Part shown: in pieces, positions 24,681-32,998 of the stretch
Position numbering within the stretch: the stretch's first letter is position 1
Layout of the letters: each line of letters begins with the position of its first letter
Origin: Candidatus Ruthenibacterium merdavium
Lineage (GTDB): Bacteria > Bacillota > Clostridia > Oscillospirales > Ruminococcaceae
DNA: 64,000 nucleotides
Assembly: GCA_019119935.1 (NCBI GenBank)
Contig: DWWA01000007.1
Location: 37,534 to 101,533, forward strand
Reading direction: 5' to 3'
Notes under the pieces: generated by a model
Seen by the model: only the letters and a program-made list of their open reading frames with translations
Databases searched by the model: none
What the model was told of the DNA's origin: nothing
Made by a program: the position numbers and the translations under genes

Positions 24681-25229
24681 ATGAAACTTTTCTTTGCAAG
24701 CGATCTGCACGGAAGTGCTTATTATACCGAAAAACTGAAAGAACTGTACGAAAAAGAACAGGCGGAAAAGCTGATTTTGCTGGGAGACTTGCTGTATCAC
24801 GGCCCGCGCAACGACTTGCCGCGCGATTATGCGCCCAAACGTGTCATTGAAATTTTGAACGGCATGAAAGAAGAAATTTTGGCGGTGCGCGGCAACTGCG
24901 AGGCCGAAGTGGACCAAATGGTGCTGCAATTTCCCGTGATGGCAGAGTATGCGGTGCTTTGGCTCGATGGCCGTATGGTGTTTTTGACGCACGGCCACCA
25001 TTTTAACGAGGAAAACCTGCCCATGATGCGAAAGGGCGATGTGCTCATTCACGGACACACCCACCTGCACTGTGCGGCCGACCGCGGAAATTATTATTTT
25101 TGCAACCCCGGAAGCATGTCGATTCCGAAGGGGGATAAAATTAACAGCTATATGATTTATGAGGACGGCATTTTTACCGTAAAAGATTTGGAGGGCGGCG
25201 TGCTGGAAACGCTGGATATCCGTCAATGA
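24681..25229 (+). CDS. Metallophosphatase/phosphodiesterase, YfcE/MJ0936 type
   Basis: ATG at 24681 follows AGAGGGA and gives 182 residues. All metal-site motifs are present: ASDLHG (D8, H10), LLGDLLYHGPRN, VRGNCEAEVD, FLTHGHHF and IHGHTHLH. The family hydrolyses phosphodiesters in vitro (YfcE of E. coli, MJ0936). The physiological substrate is unknown. It overlaps the next gene by 4 bases (ATGA), so the two are translationally coupled. No separate promoter is obvious in the 50 bases upstream, although the divergent CNNM/CorC promoter region is adjacent. Confidence 0.88.
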   Translation: MKLFFASDLHGSAYYTEKLKELYEKEQAEKLILLGDLLYHGPRNDLPRDYAPKRVIEILNGMKEEILAVRGNCEAEVDQMVLQFPVMAEYAVLWLDGRMVFLTHGHHFNEENLPMMRKGDVLIHGHTHLHCAADRGNYYFCNPGSMSIPKGDKINSYMIYEDGIFTVKDLEGGVLETLDIRQ

Positions 25230-26065
25230 GTGAACTGACAAAGCAGCTTGCCGTTGAGCGCAGCATCATTAAAAAATATAAAAAGCCGATTTGGAACCGC
25301 TTTATCGGAGCGTGCAAAGACTATCAGATGATTGCGCCGGGGGATGTCATTGCCGTTTGTATTTCGGGCGGCAAAGACAGCTTTCTTTTGGCAAAATGCA
25401 TGCAGAATTTACAACGCTATTCCGAAGTGCCGTTCGAGGTGCGTTTTTTGTGCATGGACCCGGGCTATCGGCCTGAAAACCGCGCTTTAATTGAAAAAAA
25501 TGCCGCGCTTTTGGGCATTCCGCTCACTATTTTTGAAACGGACATTTTCGACAGCGTTTACCATGTGGAGAAATCTCCCTGTTACCTTTGCGCGAGAATG
25601 CGCCGCGGCCACCTTTACAAAAATGCGCAGGCACTCGGCTGCAATAAAATTGCACTCGGCCATCACTTTAATGACATGGTGGAAACGGCCCTCATGAGCA
25701 TGATGTGGGGCGCAGAGCTGAAAACCATGATGCCGAAGCTGAAAAGCCAAAACTATGAAGGCATGGAGCTGCTGCGGCCGCTGTACTATGTGCGTGAGGA
25801 CGACATTTTGGCGTGGAAGCGCTATAACGGCTTGGAATTTCTGCAATGCGCCTGCCGCTTTACCGAAAGAGAAGAGGAGCACGCCGGAGCGCGTGCCGCA
25901 ACGAAACAGCTGGTGCGTCATTTGCGTGAAATCAACCCGCAGGCAGATTACAATATTTTCCAAAGTTTGCATCATGTGAACTTAAATATGCTGCCCGGTT
26001 GGCAAAAGAACGGAGAAACACACAGCTTTTTAGAAGAATATAGTGAGTTTTGCCAAGATATATAA
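25226..26065 (+). CDS. TtcA-like tRNA 2-thiolation enzyme (PP-loop ATPase)
   Basis: A 279-residue protein with the PP-loop SGGKDS at residues 47-52 and GHHFNDMVETALM, the second signature of the TtcA/TtuA family. Paired cysteines occur in SPCYLCARMRRG and again in LQCACRF, matching the three-cysteine iron-sulfur arrangement used by TtcA to insert sulfur at C32 of certain tRNAs. Clostridial homologues are often annotated only as tRNA 2-thiocytidine biosynthesis protein or ATP-binding protein, so the exact tRNA position is uncertain. It is coupled to the upstream phosphodiesterase gene. Confidence 0.85.
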   Translation: MSELTKQLAVERSIIKKYKKPIWNRFIGACKDYQMIAPGDVIAVCISGGKDSFLLAKCMQNLQRYSEVPFEVRFLCMDPGYRPENRALIEKNAALLGIPLTIFETDIFDSVYHVEKSPCYLCARMRRGHLYKNAQALGCNKIALGHHFNDMVETALMSMMWGAELKTMMPKLKSQNYEGMELLRPLYYVREDDILAWKRYNGLEFLQCACRFTEREEEHAGARAATKQLVRHLREINPQADYNIFQSLHHVNLNMLPGWQKNGETHSFLEEYSEFCQDI

Positions 26066-26126
26066 ACTAATGCGTTACAATTCGCAAAAAAGCGAAAATA
26101 AATTAAGAAGAAAATATTCTTTTTTC

Positions 26127-26369
26127 TTGTTTTTTTCCGTAAAGTGAGCTATAATGAGTACCAATCATGCGTATTTCAAAGAAGTACGCTTGTTTTTCAC
26201 GCGCAAATTTAAACGTAGGCGGAGCCAACAAGTTTTCTTGTAAACTTATTGTGACAGGAAGCCGGTGCCGCCCGGCGCCCTGTTTTGGACAGAGTTTTTT
26301 GGCTGAAACGTGGGATGCCGAGTTAGGGTTTGATCTCTTGGTATAATTTTGAGGTAAGGAGTGTTCAAG
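26127..26369 (+). promoter_or_regulatory. Promoter and about 200-base leader of the first chemoreceptor gene
   Basis: TTGTTT (26127-26132), 17 bases, TATAAT (26150-26155). The leader carries a 9-bp hairpin GCGTATTTC/GAAGTACGC, a stem AACAAGTTT with AAACTTATTGT, and a GC-rich hairpin GGTGCCG/CGGCGCC closed by ACAG/CTGT. A second TATAAT at 26342-26347 lies just before the ribosome site. I see no cyclic-di-GMP riboswitch consensus. Confidence 0.45.
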
Positions 26370-28142
26370 TTGTTTAAACGAGTGAAGTTAAAAAACTATT
26401 TGTTAACCGTTTTTTCGATTGTGATTGTGCTTTGCGGCATCACAGCGCTGGTAGGTATTGTTGGTTTAATGGTGACACGTTCCAACACCAATTATTTGGT
26501 AGAGAATACCTTAAATGCAGATTTGGCGGTAAAAATGTGCCGCATTGAAGTAAATACGGCCGCACGCAACCTGCGTGAGATGCTGCTTTTGCCGGACAGC
26601 TCGCAATTCGGCGAGTTTGAGGAGAAGATTAACACCAGCATTGCGAACATTGAAACACAAGTGGCTTTGTTTAAGCAAGCGCATGGTGAGAAAGATGGCT
26701 TAGCACAGACCTATGAGCAAGCTTTTGACGACTGGTTTGAGATTGCAAATCATGCACTTTCCGAGCTGAAAAGCGGCAACAAAGAGGGAGCAACTCAGAT
26801 TGTGCTGAATGAGTGCTCGCCGGCCTTAAATGAACTGGTGGATATTTCAAAAGAAATTGATGCCGCCATTACCGCTGAAAAACAGCAGCAGGAGCATTTG
26901 ACCACAGGGATGCTGAATCTCTTTGTCACTCTCCTGTGTGTGGTATTTATCGCTGTTTTGGTAATCAGCTTGTACTTTGCTTTCCGTACCACAAAGACCA
27001 TCACAGGTGTTGTCGGTCAGATCAAAGACGCTGTTTTGGAACTTTCAAAGGGCAACCTGAAGGTAAAAGTTGATTACGAGGCGAACAATGAATTCGGTGA
27101 GCTTGCTGAACGCATGAATTTCTCGTTCCAAGAGCTGTCGCGCTATGTCGATGAAATCGATCATGGCATGACTTGTTTCTCCAAAGGCGACTTTACTTAC
27201 CGTCCGCAAATTACCTTCTTGGGCGATTTTGCAAATATCGAGCGCTCCATCAGCGGTTTCCAAAATAAGATGAACGAAACGCTTGTTGAGCTGGGAACCA
27301 TCTCGAAGCAGGTTACGGTCGGCGCAGAGCAGGTTGCAGGCGGCTCGCAGACATTGGCTCAGGGTGCAACACAGCAGGCAAGCAGTGTAGAGGAGCTGTC
27401 CGCCACCATTGCAGAGGTTTCGAACCATATTTCCGACACGGCGGAATACCTGCAAAAAGCAGATGCTCTCGGTAAAGAAGCCGGTCAGGTTGTGTCAACC
27501 AGCCAGCACGAAATGAAGCAAATGCTCAAAGCGATTAAAGATATCGCCGCTGCCTCTGAGAATATTCAGAAGATTATCAAAGTGATTGACGATATTGCAT
27601 TCCAAACCAATATTTTGGCTTTGAATGCTGCCGTAGAAGCTGCCCGTGCCGGAAGCGCAGGCAAAGGATTTGCTGTTGTTGCGGATGAAGTGCGCAATTT
27701 GGCCCAGAAATCGGCTGAGGCGGCACAGAATACCACGCAGCTCATTGAGAATTCTTTGATGCACGTAAAGCATGGTGAGTCTTTGGCGATAAGCACTGAC
27801 GTTGCCTTCGATAAAGTAGCCAAAGAGTCCGAAGAAATTTTGGGTATGATTGAGAAGATTGCGCAGGCGTCGAAGGAGCAGGCAAAGTCGATTTCTCAGA
27901 TTTCGGAAGGCGTCACACAGATTTCTTCCGTTGTGCAGATGAGCAGTTCTGCAACAGAAGAGAGTGCTGCGGCCAGCGAGGAGCTGAGCGGCCAGGCACG
28001 CATTATGGAATCCCTTTTGGGAAAATTCGAGCTGTCCGGCGATACAGAGCAAAAGTCAGACTTTAAAATGCCGTCTTCCTTTTCCGCTCCGTCCGCTGAG
28101 CAGAGCGCGGAATCCTTTTCGGATTACGACAGTAAATACTAA
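26370..28142 (+). CDS. Methyl-accepting chemotaxis protein
   Basis: Start TTG at 26370 is preferred over GTG at 26361, because AAGGAG overlaps the latter and is 8 bases from the former; 590 residues. The first membrane helix is at about 10-33, followed by a periplasmic-side four-helix-bundle sensor of some 150 residues, a second helix at about 183-205, HAMP ([22 protein letters not shown] by position 206-228), and the long signalling coiled coil with its conserved hairpin tip [20 protein letters not shown]. The C-terminal tail is Ser/Glu-rich, without a clear NWETF-type tether. No other chemotaxis genes are adjacent. A ligand cannot be predicted. Confidence 0.92.
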   Translation: MFKRVKLKNYLLTVFSIVIVLCGITALVGIVGLMVTRSNTNYLVENTLNADLAVKMCRIEVNTAARNLREMLLLPDSSQFGEFEEKINTSIANIETQVALFKQAHGEKDGLAQTYEQAFDDWFEIANHALSELKSGNKEGATQIVLNECSPALNELVDISKEIDAAITAEKQQQEHLTTGMLNLFVTLLCVVFIAVLVISLYFAFRTTKTITGVVGQIKDAVLELSKGNLKVKVDYEANNEFGELAERMNFSFQELSRYVDEIDHGMTCFSKGDFTYRPQITFLGDFANIERSISGFQNKMNETLVELGTISKQVTVGAEQVAGGSQTLAQGATQQASSVEELSATIAEVSNHISDTAEYLQKADALGKEAGQVVSTSQHEMKQMLKAIKDIAAASENIQKIIKVIDDIAFQTNILALNAAVEAARAGSAGKGFAVVADEVRNLAQKSAEAAQNTTQLIENSLMHVKHGESLAISTDVAFDKVAKESEEILGMIEKIAQASKEQAKSISQISEGVTQISSVVQMSSSATEESAAASEELSGQARIMESLLGKFELSGDTEQKSDFKMPSSFSAPSAEQSAESFSDYDSKY

Positions 28143-28190
28143 GAGGTAAAACCTAGAGCAATCAAGGCTTTGTATATTCTTTTGATGATG

Positions 28191-28224
28191 AAATCCCCTT
28201 TGGTAAGTACCGAAGGGGATTTTG
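28191..28224 (+). terminator. Intrinsic terminator of the first chemoreceptor gene
   Basis: AAATCCCCTTTGG pairs with CCGAAGGGGATTT (one mismatch) around a 6-base loop, then TTTT. Confidence 0.88.
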
Positions 28225-28340
28225 TACTTCCGACAGCTTGTTTTTCTCTTGTGAATGGTGTATGATAATGCTCAGACATTTCGGGTTTGCAAAAAAGCAA
28301 ATCCGTGATCTTATATAGGATGTCATCGAGGTGGATTGCT

Positions 28341-29729
28341 GTGAAAGGTCAAATGTTATTTGATATTTTGAAAAAAAAGTTAAACCCAAAGCGACAGTCT
28401 GTCACAAGAATTATTGTGTGCAGCTTTGCCATTGTAATTTTAATTGGCGCGTTTTTGCTCATGCTGCCCATTTCTTCCAGAAACGGCACGGTAACGCCGT
28501 TTTTACATGCGCTCTTCACCGCAACCAGTGCGACGTGTGTGACCGGTTTGGTGGTTTACGATACCTATACCCAATTTTCAACCTTTGGCCAATGGGTGAT
28601 TCTCCTTTTAATTCAAATCGGGGGCCTGGGACTTGTCACTTTAACAACCTTTTTTAATGTTGCAATTGGGCGGCGCTTGGGCTTTAAGAGTTTGCGCCTT
28701 GCCAGCGAAAGCATCAATTTATCCGATCCCGGCCAAGCAAAAAATTTGCTGAAGTTCGTGATGGGGTTTGCGTTTGCCTTTGAGGCCGTCGGTGCGTTTT
28801 TGCTTGCGTTTGTGTTTGTGCCGCAATTTGGGGCGGAGGGCATTTTTATTGCGGTATTTACTTCGATATCGGCTTTTTGCAATGCAGGGTTTGATATTTT
28901 GGGGCGTTTGGTGCCGGGCGCCAGTCTGCGTTTATATGCGGAAAATCCTTATGTGCTTTTTGTGGTAAGCGTGCTGATTATCAGCGGCGGGCTTGGGTTT
29001 CTTGTCTGGAACGACCTTGCCTCTTATCGGACAACCAAGCACTTACGAACCCACACAAAGTTAGTTTTATTTATGACCGCTGTGCTGTTGGTGCTGGGCA
29101 CCATCGGCGTAGCGCTGCTGGAGTGGAACAATCCGCAAACGCTGGGTGCGATGCCATGGTATCATCGCCTCACCAATGCAATGTTTGCATCCGTAACGGC
29201 GCGTACTGCGGGCTTTGATTCCTTCGATATGAATTTTATGGGGCCGATTGCCAAAACGCTCATTATCGTTTTAATGTTTATCGGTGCGGCACCCGGAGGA
29301 ACAGGCGGCGGCATTAAAGTAACTACGATCAGTGTCATTATGGTGGTGGTAGCCAGCGTGGCACGCGGACGTGAAGAAGTGACGGTGTTTTCCCGCCGAA
29401 TTGATTATAAAACGGTGTACCGCTCGCTCACTATTATTACGCTGAGCTTATCCGTAGTTGTGGTGTCCACATTGTCTATTTTTTACGGAACCAGCGATTC
29501 CGTGACGGAGTTAAACGCGCTGTTTGAAGCGGTGTCGGCATTCGCAACCGTCGGCTTAACGGTTGGCGCTACGGCAGATATGAATTCTTTTGCTCAAATT
29601 GTGACCATTATCACGATGCTGATTGGTCGTGTGGGGCCGGTTTCTATGGCGATCAGTTTAGCAGCCCATCCGACTGACAGAAATATGCATCGCAGCGTTT
29701 CACCGCAGGCGCATATCAGCGTGGGATAA
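28341..29729 (+). CDS. Potassium uptake channel subunit, TrkH/KtrB family
   Basis: GTG at 28341 has GAGGTGG 7 bases upstream, giving 462 residues. The four pore-loop repeats of the superfamily are visible: TATSATCVTGLVVYD, SISAFCNAGFDILG, TARTAGFDSFDM and AVSAFATVGLTVG. The glycine in each forms the selectivity filter. The size and the GGTGGGIKVTT intramembrane loop fit KtrB, the sodium-coupled potassium channel of Gram-positive bacteria. The regulatory RCK subunit (KtrA) is not in the window, so it must be encoded elsewhere. A hairpin GGGTTTGC/GCAAATCC lies in the leader. Confidence 0.92.
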   Translation: MKGQMLFDILKKKLNPKRQSVTRIIVCSFAIVILIGAFLLMLPISSRNGTVTPFLHALFTATSATCVTGLVVYDTYTQFSTFGQWVILLLIQIGGLGLVTLTTFFNVAIGRRLGFKSLRLASESINLSDPGQAKNLLKFVMGFAFAFEAVGAFLLAFVFVPQFGAEGIFIAVFTSISAFCNAGFDILGRLVPGASLRLYAENPYVLFVVSVLIISGGLGFLVWNDLASYRTTKHLRTHTKLVLFMTAVLLVLGTIGVALLEWNNPQTLGAMPWYHRLTNAMFASVTARTAGFDSFDMNFMGPIAKTLIIVLMFIGAAPGGTGGGIKVTTISVIMVVVASVARGREEVTVFSRRIDYKTVYRSLTIITLSLSVVVVSTLSIFYGTSDSVTELNALFEAVSAFATVGLTVGATADMNSFAQIVTIITMLIGRVGPVSMAISLAAHPTDRNMHRSVSPQAHISVG

Positions 29730-29803
29730 ACGGATGTTCATTCTAAACGAGGACGTATCTCTTGTGTCAAACAATCGTAACGAAGATGATTGATGAGAGG
29801 AAA

Positions 29804-31429
29804 ATGATGAATCAGGCTTGCAAAAAATATCGCTGCTTTATAGAATTGTTGATGGCTCTTTGCATCTACGCGCTTGTTTGGATTTTATTCGGCGTTCGTT
29901 ACGAGGTGAATGATGATGCCATATTATCCAACATTGCTGCGGGCGCATATGGGCGGGATACGCAATACTTAGTTTATATCAATATCTTAATCGGCTGGTT
30001 TTTAAAACCATTTTTTACGCTGTTTCCCGGCCTCAACTGGCTGTATCTGCTGCAAAGTGCGGCTGTGATTGCGGCGCTTACGGTTTTGTGCCATTTGATT
30101 GTGCAGGAGTTTGGCTTAAAACGCGGAATTCCGGTTGCCGCCTTAGTGCTGTGCGTATTGGGCATTGATCTTTTTTATAGTTTTCAATATGTAAAGAACA
30201 GCGGAATTTGTTTAATTGTTGGCTTTTTGCTGATGGCAAAGCATTTAGGCAAGTGGAATTCTTCCCTATTTTTGGGAATGTTTTTCGTTGTGTTCGGCTC
30301 TATGCTGCGTTTTCAAAACTTTTTAGCCGTAGGTGCTTTGAGCGCAGCTTTGCTGTTGGTGCGTTTTTTTCCTTTGTCTGCCAAGGAAAAAAAGACGGCC
30401 ATATGTTCCTTCATGCTCATGATCGGTTTGGTATTTGCGGTAAAGGCAGTTGACTTTACAAGTTATCAGGTCAACGACGGATGGCGTTTGTTTACAGAGT
30501 ATAATGTTCTTCGCTCTCAGATTTCCGACTTTCGACTGCAATTTCTGCAAAATCCACAAACTTTAGAACCGCTGGGTTACAGCGCCAATGATGTGGATAT
30601 GCTCAACGGGTGGTTCTTTTGGGACAATGATGTTTTTTCCACAGAACAGCTGGGGAATATTTTACAGGTATTGCCGCGAAACAGCATAGGAAATGCCGTT
30701 CGGGAATTGATTTCTCATATCACTGCCCTTTTCGACTTAGCTCCGCTTCATTTGCTTTTATGCGTGATATGTCTTTTGTGGCTGGTTTGTGCCAAAAAGC
30801 GCCGAAGCTGGGGTTTTGCGGTCACCATGGCAATGTTTGCCGCATTGTTGTTTTATTTATCCTATCAAGGGCGTTATCCGCATCGTGTTGACTTTGTTCT
30901 CGTGAGTGCGGCGGCACTGTTTGGCTGGCAATGCTGTGAGTGGAAGGGCGCTGTCGGCGCAGTTCATCCGCGAACAATGGCAGTGACATTGTGTTTATTT
31001 GCTTTGGTGTGCTTGCCTAATTGGAACCAAAATCGAATCAATATGAAAGAGTATGCAGCGGTGCGAACCGATGTAGCAAAATATCACGAATACGCGGCCG
31101 ACAAAGAGAACCTTTACTTATTGGATATTGATGTGCTTGATTCTATCAGCGGCTATGACGTGCTTCGTCCGCGCCCGGAGGGATTTTTCTCTAATATGGT
31201 TTTTCTGGGCGGTTGGTTAAGCAAGTCGCCCCCGCAAACAGAAGTCTTGCGTCAATATGATATTCAAAATCCGTACAAAGATATGGTAAACCGCCGCGAT
31301 GTATATTTAATTGATTATACCAATGCATCTGCAAAAGAAATCTTTTTGCAAGAGCATTACGACGAAGAAATATACCGCGTGGTAGTAGAGGAAACACCTG
31401 TCTTTTGGACTTACCAAATGAGAAGTTAA
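29804..31429 (+). CDS. Large multi-pass membrane protein of unknown function
   Basis: Two adjacent ATG codons (29804, 29807) follow GAGAGG; about 540 residues. There are about ten to eleven membrane helices in residues 10-400, with EVNDDAIL in the first extracellular loop, then a soluble C-terminal region of about 140 residues. Acidic residues in the first loop after helix 1 (VRYEVNDDAILSNIA) recall the metal or catalytic aspartates of GT-C type glycosyltransferases, but I do not see a definite family motif. The base composition is more A/T-rich than its neighbours, a possible sign of transfer. It stands alone between a potassium channel gene and a convergent PLP-enzyme gene. Confidence 0.6.
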   Translation: MMNQACKKYRCFIELLMALCIYALVWILFGVRYEVNDDAILSNIAAGAYGRDTQYLVYINILIGWFLKPFFTLFPGLNWLYLLQSAAVIAALTVLCHLIVQEFGLKRGIPVAALVLCVLGIDLFYSFQYVKNSGICLIVGFLLMAKHLGKWNSSLFLGMFFVVFGSMLRFQNFLAVGALSAALLLVRFFPLSAKEKKTAICSFMLMIGLVFAVKAVDFTSYQVNDGWRLFTEYNVLRSQISDFRLQFLQNPQTLEPLGYSANDVDMLNGWFFWDNDVFSTEQLGNILQVLPRNSIGNAVRELISHITALFDLAPLHLLLCVICLLWLVCAKKRRSWGFAVTMAMFAALLFYLSYQGRYPHRVDFVLVSAAALFGWQCCEWKGAVGAVHPRTMAVTLCLFALVCLPNWNQNRINMKEYAAVRTDVAKYHEYAADKENLYLLDIDVLDSISGYDVLRPRPEGFFSNMVFLGGWLSKSPPQTEVLRQYDIQNPYKDMVNRRDVYLIDYTNASAKEIFLQEHYDEEIYRVVVEETPVFWTYQMRS

Positions 31430-31436
31430 AACGATA

Positions 31437-31474
31437 AAAAACCGAGGGATGCACAAGCAGCCCTCGGTTTTTTA
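31437..31474. terminator. Bidirectional terminator between the membrane protein and PLP-enzyme genes
   Basis: AAACCGAGGG and CCCTCGGTTT with a 13-base loop; T6 on the plus side and a T-rich tract on the minus side. Confidence 0.88.
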
Positions 31475-31479
31475 TCACT

Positions 31480-32400
31480 TTATTCAAATGTTTCTTTGCC
31501 GGAGAAAATGCACAGCACGCGCCGCATGTCCTTATTTTCCTTCATATAGCGGTGCGCGGCGTGAAGCACAGCGCCACAAGAGGGGGAAGCGGGAATAGCG
31601 TCGGTTTTTAAAACTTCCTGCGCGCTTTCGGCGGCGTCTTGACTGGTAACCGGTATAATTGCATCGACAATATACGGATTGTAATTTTCCGGTACAAACC
31701 CTGCGCCTAATCCCGGGATGCTATGCGCGCCGGCTTCTCGGCCTGCCAGCACTTGGCTCTCATAAGGCTCTACGGCAATCATGCGAACGTCAGGATACCA
31801 CGCTTTCATAAACTCGCCCACGCCGGTAATGGTTCCGCCGGAGCCAACCCCAACAACAATTGCGTCCAAAGCGCCTTCGGTTGCACGGGCGATATTCGGC
31901 CCGGTGACACGGCGGTGAAATTCCGCGTTTAAATCGTTGTCAAAATAATCAAGATAATATCCGCCCGTTTTTTCTACGGCTTCACGCGCCCGCTTTTTCA
32001 TGCCCATTCTGCCGTAAATTTGATTTGTAAGGGCAATTTTTGCACCCAGCTTGATGAAAAGCTTTTGACGCGCCTCCGGCACGCTGGAGGGCATGCAGAG
32101 AATCAAGGGATGACGGCTGTGTGCACACGCAATGGCAAGCGCCACGGCGAAGCTTCCGCTGGAGGTTTCAATGACAGGCTGGCCGGGCTGAAGCAGCCCC
32201 TTTTCCGTGGCGATGGCAAGCATACCCTCTGCCAACGCATCCTTCATGGAAGCAGTAGGCCCGCCGAAAGCGAGATAGGCGTAAAGGCTTTGCGGCAAAG
32301 CATATTTTGCGCTGTATCCCGAAAGTTGAACCACGCTTCGCTGATAAAGCGTTTCGTAATAGCTTGTTTTAATGTCCAAAATTGACCGCGTCCCTTCCAA
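31480..32400 (-). CDS. Cysteine-synthase-family PLP-dependent enzyme, divergent active site
   Basis: 306 residues from a TTG start; an internal TTG seven codons on is an alternative, because AAGG lies upstream of that one. The fold-type II layout is clear: the Schiff-base lysine is in GGPTASMKDALAEG, the substrate loop is ETSSGSFAVALAIAC (where true cysteine synthases have TSGNTG), the phosphate cradle is VGVGSGGTITGVGEF, and the pyridine-nitrogen contact is SPSCGAVLHAA where SSG is usual. The divergence suggests a substrate other than O-acetylserine. Alternatives are a cystathionine-beta-synthase-like or diaminopropionate-type activity. It has no cysE or sulfur genes beside it. Confidence 0.75.
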   Translation of the reverse strand: MEGTRSILDIKTSYYETLYQRSVVQLSGYSAKYALPQSLYAYLAFGGPTASMKDALAEGMLAIATEKGLLQPGQPVIETSSGSFAVALAIACAHSRHPLILCMPSSVPEARQKLFIKLGAKIALTNQIYGRMGMKKRAREAVEKTGGYYLDYFDNDLNAEFHRRVTGPNIARATEGALDAIVVGVGSGGTITGVGEFMKAWYPDVRMIAVEPYESQVLAGREAGAHSIPGLGAGFVPENYNPYIVDAIIPVTSQDAAESAQEVLKTDAIPASPSCGAVLHAAHRYMKENKDMRRVLCIFSGKETFE

Positions 32401-32493
32401 TCACTTCTATATTACTATTATAACGCATTCAGAGCATTGCGCAAGAGGGTGGCAAAGCGGCAAAAAATAAAAAGTTTCAAGGAAAAAACAAGC

Positions 32494-32563
32494 GTAAAGT
32501 GCTTGACTTTACACTGGGCGGGCGTTATAATAAATATCGCTGTGTAAAGTTTGAAGCTTTACA
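32494..32563 (+). promoter_or_regulatory. ylxM-ffh promoter with two inverted repeats
   Basis: TTGACT (32503-32508), 17 bases, TATAAT (32526-32531). A perfect 7-bp dyad GTAAAGT-N5-ACTTTAC (32494-32512) spans the -35 box, and a second one, TGTAAAG-N7-CTTTACA (32543-32563), lies just after the start point. The matching half-sites suggest one regulator binding twice or a leader hairpin plus operator. Confidence 0.7.
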
Positions 32564-32594
32564 TGCTTTGCTTACCGAGCGGGAGGGATCAACG

Positions 32595-32963
32595 ATGTCG
32601 AAAAATCTGGAAGTTTCCTATTTGCTGGATTTTTACGGCGAGGTTCTCACCGAAAAGCAGCGCGATGTGATGCTTCAATATTACAATGAGGACTTATCGC
32701 TGGCGGAAATTGCCGAAAATTTCGGAATTACCCGCCAAGGGGTACGCGACGCGATTAAGCGCGGTGAGGCCACACTGCTCAAGCTGGAAGAAAAGGTGGG
32801 CTTTGCAAAACGTTATCGCGCTTTGCAGGATTCGCTGGAGCAAATGCATGCGCTGACGAAAAATATTCGCTTTTTAAACCGCGAACGCTGCGGCAGTGAT
32901 TATGAAATTAATCAAAACGCCGATGAGCTGCTTGCGCTGGTGGAAAAGCTCGAAGAAATTTAA
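32595..32963 (+). CDS. ylxM: YlxM family putative DNA-binding protein
   Basis: ATG at 32595 follows GGGAGGG, giving 122 residues. The helix-turn-helix is at about 18-62: TEKQRDVMLQYYNEDLSLAEIA (positions 19-40) then NFGITRQGVRDAIKRGE. The rest is helical. YlxM (also called p13) is encoded with ffh in Firmicutes and Mycoplasma, and in Streptococcus it influences the signal recognition particle GTPase cycle. The gene is 36 bases upstream of ffh and shares its promoter. Confidence 0.92.
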   Translation: MSKNLEVSYLLDFYGEVLTEKQRDVMLQYYNEDLSLAEIAENFGITRQGVRDAIKRGEATLLKLEEKVGFAKRYRALQDSLEQMHALTKNIRFLNRERCGSDYEINQNADELLALVEKLEEI

Positions 32964-32998
32964 ACGGGGCAGCGCCCCGAACAAGGGAGGGAACGCCT

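Noticed and set aside
26160..26360. Cyclic-di-GMP-I riboswitch upstream of the first chemoreceptor
   Set aside because: The conserved GGCAAACC and GACGCAAAGCC elements are not present.
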